Source of the DNA: an uncultured Clostridium sp.
GTDB taxonomy: Bacteria; Bacillota; Clostridia; Peptostreptococcales; Peptostreptococcaceae
DNA length: 40,735 nt
Assembly (NCBI GenBank): GCA_945871955.1
Contig: CAMBXR010000023.1
Location: forward strand, 1 to 40,735
Direction: 5' to 3'
The notes beneath the pieces were generated by a model that saw only the letters and a program-made list of their open reading frames with translations, was not told the origin of the DNA and did no database searches. This document shows positions 16,497 to 23,495 of the stretch, in pieces; the stretch's first letter is position 1, and each line of letters starts with the position of its first letter. The position numbers were made by a program, and so were the translations under genes.

Positions 16497-17744
16497 CTAA
16501 GATTTAAACTTCTCAAGAACGCCTTTTATAATTTTTGGAGCCTTTTTGCATTTTTCTTCTGATACGGCACACACTGCAAATCTTAACCCCATCTTTAATG
16601 GTACTAAATAAAGATTTTCCTTAGTAAGTTCTTCGCAAACTTCTTTCGGATTCTCACATGGAATACTTATAAAAAATCCATCTCTATAAGGTAATATTTC
16701 TAAATTTACATCCTTTGCCCCTTGAACAAAAGCTTCTGCTCTACTAACAAGTAGATTTTTATATTTATTTTTTTCTATTTCATAATCTTCAAATTTTTCT
16801 TTATCATCAACTAAATGCGATAATACAGACATAGCCCCCCTGTTACAGTTAGACCAATTGGCTCTGCATGAATGCATTAAAGAGTAATAAAACTCTTCTG
16901 CAATATCTTCATTTGATGATATTCCTATGGCAGCTCCCATTCTCATTCCATAAGCTGTAAATCCTTTTGACATACTAAAACCAACTATAGTTAATATATT
17001 TTCTGGTAAGTTGCCAAATTTTTTAAAGAATTTTCTACTCTTAACATCATCTTTAACAAAATCTATATAAGCTACATCTACAAAGAAAACTATTTTTTTA
17101 CTTTCATCCTTTGCAACTTCTTTAGCAAAATCTAATATTTCATCCCATTCTTCATCAGAAACACTATATCCTGTTGGATTGTGACCTGGTGAATTTATAA
17201 TAGTAAATATATTTCCTTGTTTATCAATTATTTCTTTAAACTTTTCTTTGAAAGATTCTATATTAAATTTTCCTTCTTCATTAAATAATTTAAAATTAGC
17301 TACACCTCTACCTGCTTCTTCCCCAATAATTCCATAAGGACTCCAATACCAGTCAGAAGTCAATATAACATCACCTAAGTTAGTATAGTTCCACATAGCC
17401 AACTTAATTGCTCCACTTCCACCTGGAGATGCCACTACTTTTATATATCCATTAGGATCATTTCCTTTGAAACAAACCTTCTTTACTGCTTCTTTATAAT
17501 CCTCTTGTCCGGCAATTGATGCATATGCTGATATCTCATTATTAGGTAGAGATTTAAATTGATCGTATACACTTTTCATACTGATTAGTTTACCTTCATC
17601 ATCCATAAGAGCACCAATAGTAGCATTAATAACATTATCTTTTCCTATAGATTTTTCTGCTTCTTGAGCTCTTTCTGATAAATTAAATATAATATCATTT
17701 TCTCTCGGCCATTTAGCATGTGCTGCAACCATACTTGATTTCAT
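16497..17744 (-). CDS. PLP-dependent aminotransferase, probably aromatic amino acid specific
   Basis: A 415-residue fold-type-I aminotransferase. NSPGHNPTG (Asn189), VDVAYIDF (Asp223, Tyr226), the PLP lysine in FSMSKG (Lys260) and GMRMG (Arg268) are all present, so it should be active. It is the first gene of the ior-buk-ptb set, which implies that it converts an aromatic or branched amino acid to the 2-oxoacid used by IorAB. Substrate choice is from context. The start follows GGGGGGAACAAC. Expression is probably under the MerR-type promoter at 17803-17833. Confidence 0.88.
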   Translation of the reverse strand: MKSSMVAAHAKWPRENDIIFNLSERAQEAEKSIGKDNVINATIGALMDDEGKLISMKSVYDQFKSLPNNEISAYASIAGQEDYKEAVKKVCFKGNDPNGYIKVVASPGGSGAIKLAMWNYTNLGDVILTSDWYWSPYGIIGEEAGRGVANFKLFNEEGKFNIESFKEKFKEIIDKQGNIFTIINSPGHNPTGYSVSDEEWDEILDFAKEVAKDESKKIVFFVDVAYIDFVKDDVKSRKFFKKFGNLPENILTIVGFSMSKGFTAYGMRMGAAIGISSNEDIAEEFYYSLMHSCRANWSNCNRGAMSVLSHLVDDKEKFEDYEIEKNKYKNLLVSRAEAFVQGAKDVNLEILPYRDGFFISIPCENPKEVCEELTKENLYLVPLKMGLRFAVCAVSEEKCKKAPKIIKGVLEKFKS

Positions 17745-17802
17745 GTTGTTCCCCCCTATATTTCTTACTGATATTTAAGTTGTCATAGTACTTCTTAATT
17801 TT

Positions 17803-17833
17803 ATAATAAACATTCCATTAACTGGAATGTCAA
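17803..17833 (-). promoter_or_regulatory. MerR-type promoter and operator of the aminotransferase-ior-buk set
   Basis: On the minus strand a perfect TTGACA (17828-17833) and TATTAT (17803-17808) are 19 bases apart, too long for normal use. The spacer is filled by an inverted repeat: ACATTCCA (17810-17817) and TGGAATGT (17823-17830) with a 5-base centre. This is the classic arrangement in which a MerR-family protein twists the DNA to align -35 and -10. A MerR-type gene lies in the same gene set. Confidence 0.75.
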
Positions 17834-17857
17834 TATGTTTTATATAATATAAAAAAG

Positions 17858-17889
17858 AATACACAGTTCAATATATTGAACTGTGTATT
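17858..17889. terminator. Terminator of the mrp-type gene
   Basis: A perfect 32-base palindrome: AATACACAGTTCAATA followed by its complement. On the minus strand it is followed by TTCTTTTTTATA. It ends the mrp-type transcript just before the promoter of the aminotransferase set. Confidence 0.85.
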
Positions 17890-17914
17890 TCTAATATTTA
17901 CCTAAATATTTTAT

Positions 17915-18778
17915 CTATAAAGCTCCTGAAATTTCTTTTTCTTTCTCTTTTTGTTCCAATGAATTTATCATATTTATTATTATAGGATTAAATAATCCTT
18001 CTACTTCTTCATCCCCATCATTATAAATTCCTAAAGATACATTTCCTATACCAGTATTCATAGGTAATTGCCCAAGTAGATTTAAATTCATATCATCAAG
18101 AAACTTTCTATTATTTTGCCCATTAAATATCTGAATTTTTTTGCCACAGTCTGGACATTTAATATAGCTCATATTTTCAACTACACCAATAATGTCTATA
18201 TTTAATTTTTCAACCATATGTACAGCTTTAGCAACTATCATTGATACCATATCTTGAGGTACAGTAACCATCACAATTCCATTTATTGGTATAGATTGCA
18301 TTACTGTTAACGCCACATCCCCTGTTCCTGGTGGCATATCTATTATAAGGTAATCTAACTCTTCCCATAAAACGTCTGTATAAAACTGTTTTACAATATT
18401 AGATACCATTGCTCCTCTCCAAATTACAGGTTCTTCTTCATTTTCTATTAATAAATTTAAAGACATTACTTTTATTGAATCTGAAGTTAATGCCGGATAT
18501 ATAAATTGTTCTGATGCTCTAGCTCTTTGTTTATCAACACCTAAAAGTCTTGGTATACTAGGACCTGTTATATCTGCATCTAATACACCTACTTTGTATC
18601 CCCTTTTACTTAAGTTTTTTGCAATTAATGCTGAAACTGTAGATTTTCCTACTCCACCTTTTCCACTCATAACACCTATAATTTTGTTAATTTTATTTAG
18701 TGGATTATTTTTTACTGAACAACTTGATTTGTCTTTGTTACAAGTTCCACTTGATGAACATGAACTACAATCTGACAT
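17915..18778 (-). CDS. mrp: Mrp/NBP35-type P-loop ATPase, Fe-S cluster carrier
   Basis: A 287-residue cytosolic protein of the MinD/Mrp group. VMSGKGGVGKS (P-loop at 39-46) and DYLIIDMPPGTGD are the ATPase motifs. MSYIKCPDCGKK supplies the CxxC that bridges an iron-sulfur cluster between two subunits. The N-terminus has a Cys-rich stretch (CSSCSSSGTC, then CSVK) like that of NBP35, beyond the minimal Mrp. Role: assembly or transfer of 4Fe-4S clusters, for example to ferredoxin-type enzymes such as IorA. It starts after AAGGGGGAATAGAA and has its own terminator. Confidence 0.9.
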   Translation of the reverse strand: MSDCSSCSSSGTCNKDKSSCSVKNNPLNKINKIIGVMSGKGGVGKSTVSALIAKNLSKRGYKVGVLDADITGPSIPRLLGVDKQRARASEQFIYPALTSDSIKVMSLNLLIENEEEPVIWRGAMVSNIVKQFYTDVLWEELDYLIIDMPPGTGDVALTVMQSIPINGIVMVTVPQDMVSMIVAKAVHMVEKLNIDIIGVVENMSYIKCPDCGKKIQIFNGQNNRKFLDDMNLNLLGQLPMNTGIGNVSLGIYNDGDEEVEGLFNPIIINMINSLEQKEKEKEISGAL

Positions 18779-18915
18779 TTCTATTCCCCCTTAATAATAA
18801 CTCTATCTATAAAATAAATATAGTTATTTATATTTATTTTGTCAATGAGCATAATAGTAATATAAAACTTGGTTTTTCTAATGTATAAAATATTAAATAA
18901 CTCTTAAAGGAAGTG

Positions 18916-19362
18916 TTGTTAATTAAAGACAAGCTTATAAAAAAGTTTAATGTGTACAAAGACAAAATAATAGAATATATAAAGTTTAATATTGTAGGTA
19001 CTGTAAATTTTATTATAACTCAGATTTTTTATTTAACTTTATATATGGTATTTAAGGTTAATTATCTTGTAGCTTATACTATTACAAGTATTATTAGTAT
19101 TAGTGCATCTTATTTTTTTAACTCTAAATATACCTTTAAAGAAAAGACATTTTCTTTTAAAAAATTCTTTTTAAGTTTTTTAGTTTATTTATTTGAATAT
19201 ATATTAAACTTAGGAATTATAATAGGTTTAGTTAATATTTTCAATTTGAGCAAAGCTATTGCTCCTATTATAGCTCCTATTTTTTCTACCATTCCTGTAT
19301 TCTTTTTAATGAGACTAGTTATAAAGCATAATGACAATAAAAATAAACATATTAATAACTAA
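18916..19362 (+). CDS. GtrA-family membrane protein
   Basis: A protein of about 147-149 residues with four predicted membrane segments (starting near KFNIVGTVNFIITQIFYLTL). IVGTVNF and the later SYFFNSKYTFK are GtrA hallmarks. The family is thought to move undecaprenyl-linked sugars or help decorate surface glycans. The start is uncertain: there is no ATG. GTG at 18913 overlaps the ribosome site AAAGGAAGTG, TTG at 18916 is very close to it, and ATT at 18922 has the best spacing. No glycosyltransferase gene lies next to it. The stop codon is inside the loop of the terminator. Confidence 0.82.
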   Translation: MLIKDKLIKKFNVYKDKIIEYIKFNIVGTVNFIITQIFYLTLYMVFKVNYLVAYTITSIISISASYFFNSKYTFKEKTFSFKKFFLSFLVYLFEYILNLGIIIGLVNIFNLSKAIAPIIAPIFSTIPVFFLMRLVIKHNDNKNKHINN

Positions 19363-19384
19363 AATTATTAATATGTTTATTTTT
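19339..19384. terminator. Bidirectional terminator between the GtrA gene and the histidine kinase gene
   Basis: A 20-bp perfect stem (for example AATAAACATATTAATAA with its complement) around a 6-base loop that holds the GtrA stop codon. It ends both converging genes. Confidence 0.85.
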
Positions 19385-20924
19385 ATATATCAGAAAACTC
19401 TATATTTGTACTATAACATCTATTTTCTTCATTTTTTATTAAAAATTCACTCCCATTATCCAATACTTTCTTAGGAATACTTACTATAAATTCACTACCT
19501 TCATTGACTTTGCTTCTAACTTCTATTTCGCCTCCATGTAGTGTTACAAGTGATTTAACTAAATATAGACCTATTCCACTTCCTTGTTTTTCTATTTTGT
19601 TTTTGTCATTAACTTGTTCAAATCTAGTAAATAGACATTTAATTTTTTCTTTTGGTATACCTATACCTTCATCTTTTACACTAATAGTTATTTTGTCATT
19701 TTTAGTATATATATTCACATATATATTTTTATTAGGTTTATTAAATTTAACTGCATTGGATAGTAAATTTAATAAAACTCTTTCTATTATATCTGGATCA
19801 AATAATACAATTTCTTCTTCACTATCTGTATCAAATATTAGATTCATTTTATTAAACAATGCATATTCAACAGTTGAATCACAAACAGATTCAATAAAAC
19901 TTATTATATCGGAATTAATAGGATTAAAACTTATAAATCCTGCATCTATTTTTGTAGAATCAATTAAATTATTTATAAGCTTTATTAATCTTAGACTATT
20001 TGTTTCCATTATATTTATATATTCTGAAATTTTATTTGAATCCTGTGAAGGTAATTTATTTAGTTTTAATTTAATAAGCTGAATTGTACTGGATATAAGA
20101 TTAACTGGTGTTCTTAAGTCATGAGAAATATCAGCAAAAAAATCCAACTTAATCTGGTTTTTTTCTTCTTCTACTTTTTTATTTTCAGTTATATCTGTTA
20201 AAACTTCTAATATTTTTGTTATATTTCCTTTTAAATCTTTTATCGGTATAAATTTATACCATATCCATTTTTCTTTTCCATTAACTAATTTTACTCTTGA
20301 TATGCCCTCATTATATTTATCAAAATTAAACTTATATTGTATATTAGAGTTATTACATTTAGCTCTTGTAAAATATTCATCTAATTTATTTATATCTTTA
20401 TATAAATTATCAGGTTCTTCTTCAAAAATATTTCTGAATGCAGGACTTACATATATTGCTTTTTTTTCGTCTCTAATAATAAATATAGAATCAGAATACT
20501 TTGCTATCTCTTTAAAACTTTCCACGTCTAAGTCTGCTTTCTTTTCATATTCTATACTACAGTCAAAATTATAAACTAAAATAAAATAATCACCTAAATA
20601 ATATATATCAAGTATAATCTTTTTGTCATTTAACTCACTTGTGTATTTTAATCTTTTATAACCGTCATTTATTATATCCTCTACAAAATCATTAAACTCA
20701 CAATCTTCAAATTTATTATTTATCCAATTATTTATTATTAATTCAGTTATATGCTTATTTGAAATATTATTTTCTGTTAGTATTTTAAAGAATTTTTCAA
20801 ATTCTGGACTTTGCTCAACCACTTCTATTTCTGTATATTTATTATGACAATTTTTTTTACATTTTATTTTTAAGTAAGCTATTTTACTATTTTTTATTAT
20901 ACTTTTATAAATTTCATCTTTCAT
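19383..20924 (-). CDS. Cytosolic PAS-domain sensor histidine kinase, orphan
   Basis: A 513-residue kinase with no membrane segment. An N-terminal region of unknown type (1-125) is followed by a PAS domain (about 135-248), the phospho-acceptor helix FADISHDLRTP (His268), and an ATPase domain with LLNLLSNAVKF, DEGIGIPKE and GSGIGLYLVKSL. All kinase boxes are intact, so it should be active. No response regulator gene is adjacent. Clostridia use such orphan kinases to phosphorylate Spo0A; that is only a possibility here. The start follows AAGGGG. Confidence 0.9.
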   Translation of the reverse strand: MKDEIYKSIIKNSKIAYLKIKCKKNCHNKYTEIEVVEQSPEFEKFFKILTENNISNKHITELIINNWINNKFEDCEFNDFVEDIINDGYKRLKYTSELNDKKIILDIYYLGDYFILVYNFDCSIEYEKKADLDVESFKEIAKYSDSIFIIRDEKKAIYVSPAFRNIFEEEPDNLYKDINKLDEYFTRAKCNNSNIQYKFNFDKYNEGISRVKLVNGKEKWIWYKFIPIKDLKGNITKILEVLTDITENKKVEEEKNQIKLDFFADISHDLRTPVNLISSTIQLIKLKLNKLPSQDSNKISEYINIMETNSLRLIKLINNLIDSTKIDAGFISFNPINSDIISFIESVCDSTVEYALFNKMNLIFDTDSEEEIVLFDPDIIERVLLNLLSNAVKFNKPNKNIYVNIYTKNDKITISVKDEGIGIPKEKIKCLFTRFEQVNDKNKIEKQGSGIGLYLVKSLVTLHGGEIEVRSKVNEGSEFIVSIPKKVLDNGSEFLIKNEENRCYSTNIEFSDI

Positions 20925-21137
20925 AATAAAACCCCTTATTTTTATATGGTATATAATTTTATTTTTAATGTGAAATTTTATTTATGTCATCATTTTAATT
21001 GTACCACTTTTTCCCATACCATTCTTCATAATCAACCACCTTATTCAATAATTTTTTTAACTTTCGTATATAGAAACTTCTGTTTGTCTATACTTCAAAT
21101 AATATTCATGAATTTATAAAAATATTGGAGGTTTTAA

Positions 21138-21554
21138 ATGAATAAGGTAATTTTATTAGGAAGATTATGTGATAACCCTGTAATTAGATATGCTGGAGAA
21201 AGAAATTCACCTGTAACAAGTTTTACATTGGCTGTAAGTAGAGATTATAAAAATGCTCAAGGTGAATATGATACTGATTTTATTAGTTGTGAATTATGGA
21301 ATAAAAGAGCCGAAGTTTTTTGTCAATACATGAGCAAGGGAAAATTAGTTTGGATAGAGGGTAGCCTTAGACTAGATAAATTTACTATTGATACTGGTGA
21401 GACAAAATATAAAATCAAGGTACACGTTGATGGTTTTAGCTTTATTCCTTCAACAAAAAGAAAAGAATCTAATAATACTACTTTCAACAGCAATCAAATA
21501 TTTAACGATGAAATATTTGATGGAGAAATCTCTGAGAGTGAAATCCCATTTTAA
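21138..21554 (+). CDS. ssb: Stand-alone single-stranded DNA-binding protein
   Basis: A 138-residue SSB. The OB fold spans about 1-103 (MNKVILLGRLCDNPVIRY, FTLAVSRDYKN, FISCELWNKRAEVFCQYM). A short acidic tail ends in EIPF, close to the usual D-I-P-F tip that recruits repair and replication proteins. It is shorter than a typical main SSB, and it lies outside an rpsF-ssb-rpsR operon, so it is probably a second copy. It is divergent from the histidine kinase gene and followed by a terminator. The start follows TTGGAGG. Confidence 0.92.
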   Translation: MNKVILLGRLCDNPVIRYAGERNSPVTSFTLAVSRDYKNAQGEYDTDFISCELWNKRAEVFCQYMSKGKLVWIEGSLRLDKFTIDTGETKYKIKVHVDGFSFIPSTKRKESNNTTFNSNQIFNDEIFDGEISESEIPF

Positions 21555-21560
21555 CACATA

Positions 21561-21602
21561 AGAAAGTGTGTAGACTAATTTAATAATCTACACACTTCTT
21601 TA
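21561..21602. terminator. Bidirectional terminator between ssb and the glycogen operon
   Basis: AAGTGTGTAGA region pairs with TCTACACACTT around a 12-base loop; AGAA/TTCT extends the stem. It ends ssb on the plus strand and the glycogen operon on the minus strand. Confidence 0.8.
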
Positions 21603-21605
21603 TAT

Positions 21606-23495
21606 CTAAATATTATCTTTAAATTTTTTCATTTTAAATATCATAAATGATTTTGGTGCAATATCTACTTCAAATTTTCCATTATCTTTTTCTAGAGTAG
21701 TTCCATAATCTCCTGGAGTATATTTTATACCTATTTCATCTAATATATCATAATCTAAATCAAAATCTACAGTTTTATAGTCTTCGCTACGATTTATAAC
21801 TACTAAGCAATCATCTTCTTTATCATCATTTATAATTCTTTCATAAGCAAAAACATCATCATCCATTGTATAAATAAATTTAGTCTCACCTTTTAGTAAA
21901 GAATTTACTCTATGTCTAGTTTGAATAGCATTTCTATAAAAGTCTATCATTTCATTATCTTCATTTTTCCAAGGATATGTTCTTCTATTATCTGGGTCTA
22001 CTCCACCTTCTAAGCCAGCCTCATCTCCATAATAAATATAAGGAACACCTTCAAAAGTCATTTGTGTTATAACAGCCAACTTAACCATATCCTTATCATT
22101 ATTTAACTCAGTTTTTACCCTTTTAACATCATGTGTTCCTATTAAGTTAAGATTTGCTTTAAATGATTCTGGTGGATAGTTTTCTTTCATAGACATATAA
22201 GTATCAGTTAGTTCATAAGAAGGAGTCTCTCCTTTTAGAAAAGATAATATTGCACTTCTAAATGGATACCCCATAACTGAATCAAGTTGATGTCCTAAAA
22301 GGTATTTTCTTCTTTCTCCATAGCTTATCTTATTAGACGCATCTTCCCATACTTCACCTACTAAAACAGACTCTTTATTAGCATTTCTAAGCTCTTTTTT
22401 AAACTCAGTTACAAATTGATCTGGTAATTCATCTACTACATCTAATCTCCAGCCTTTAACTCCTAGTTTAGACCATTTATTTATTACACTGTCTTTATCT
22501 CTGATTATATAGTCCATATAAGAAGGCTCTAATTCATTAACATTAGGTAAATCTGCTACTCCCCACCAACATTTATATCCTTGTTTTGAATCGTCAAAAG
22601 TAAACCAATCTCTATAAGGTGAGTCCACATTTCCATATGCACCTTTAGTATCATAGTTATTAAACTTATTAAAATATTTACTATCAGCCCCAGTATGACT
22701 AAATACACCATCTAGAATTATAGATATTCCTTTAGCTTCAGCTTTTTCAATTAATTCTTTAAATATTTTTTCATCACCAAACATTGGATCGATTTTCTTA
22801 TAATCTCCAGTATTGTACTTGTGATTACTAGATGATTCAAAAACTGGACTTAAATATATAATGCTTACTCCTAGTTTTTTTAGATATCCTAGTTTATTTA
22901 TTATACCTTTTAAATTGCCACCATAAAAATCCCATCTTTCAATATTACCTTGTGCATCTTTTATGTACATTGGATCGTCTTCCCAATTGGCATATATAAA
23001 GCTATTTTTCTTTGGGTTACTTGGTTTACCAGTTCTATTACCATTATTAAATCTGTCTACAAAAATATGATATAAAACACCTTCTTTGAACCAATCAGGA
23101 GTTTTACTATCCTCATAAACTGTAAGTTGATATTTATTTAAGTTTTCAAAATTATATTCACAAACTTCCCCATTTTTCTTAAACTTGCCATAGAATATTT
23201 TTTCATTATGTCCATATCTATTAAGTTCAACTTCAAAATAGTAATAATATACTCCTGGAGTTAGTAGTGCTTCTATTTTTCCTGCATATGTTTTGTCATT
23301 TTCCTTTTGTAATATAACTCTTCTTACTTGTTCACAACTTAAATTATCATTTTCTTTTTCAATTATTAGAGTAATACTGTATACACTTTCGTCATTGACA
23401 TCAACTCTAATATTTGCTTCCTCATTAACCTTTAAGGCCCCAAAAGGAGCCTTAAAGTATTCATTCCATGAGTTAAATGATATTGTTTTGATCAT
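21606..23495 (-). CDS. Cytosolic GH13 alpha-glucanase (neopullulanase/cyclomaltodextrinase-like)
   Basis: An enzyme of about 629 residues with no signal peptide. An N-terminal beta domain (about 1-120, CBM34-like by position) precedes the barrel. Conserved regions: DGVFSHTG, GWRLDVV (nucleophile Asp near 352), LVGEVWED (acid Glu near 381) and LIGTHDVKR. HIFVDRFNNGN resembles neopullulanase and maltogenic amylase. It likely trims maltodextrins or limit dextrins left by the phosphorylase; no separate GlgX-type debranching gene is present here. The gene overlaps glgP. ATG at 23495 suits the AAAGGG site best; ATG at 23501 is possible. Confidence 0.88.
   Translation of the reverse strand: MIKTISFNSWNEYFKAPFGALKVNEEANIRVDVNDESVYSITLIIEKENDNLSCEQVRRVILQKENDKTYAGKIEALLTPGVYYYYFEVELNRYGHNEKIFYGKFKKNGEVCEYNFENLNKYQLTVYEDSKTPDWFKEGVLYHIFVDRFNNGNRTGKPSNPKKNSFIYANWEDDPMYIKDAQGNIERWDFYGGNLKGIINKLGYLKKLGVSIIYLSPVFESSSNHKYNTGDYKKIDPMFGDEKIFKELIEKAEAKGISIILDGVFSHTGADSKYFNKFNNYDTKGAYGNVDSPYRDWFTFDDSKQGYKCWWGVADLPNVNELEPSYMDYIIRDKDSVINKWSKLGVKGWRLDVVDELPDQFVTEFKKELRNANKESVLVGEVWEDASNKISYGERRKYLLGHQLDSVMGYPFRSAILSFLKGETPSYELTDTYMSMKENYPPESFKANLNLIGTHDVKRVKTELNNDKDMVKLAVITQMTFEGVPYIYYGDEAGLEGGVDPDNRRTYPWKNEDNEMIDFYRNAIQTRHRVNSLLKGETKFIYTMDDDVFAYERIINDDKEDDCLVVINRSEDYKTVDFDLDYDILDEIGIKYTPGDYGTTLEKDNGKFEVDIAPKSFMIFKMKKFKDNI

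Noticed and set aside
17858-17889. 32-base perfect palindrome as an operator
   Set aside because: It directly follows the mrp-type gene and is followed by a T run on that strand, so a terminator explains it.
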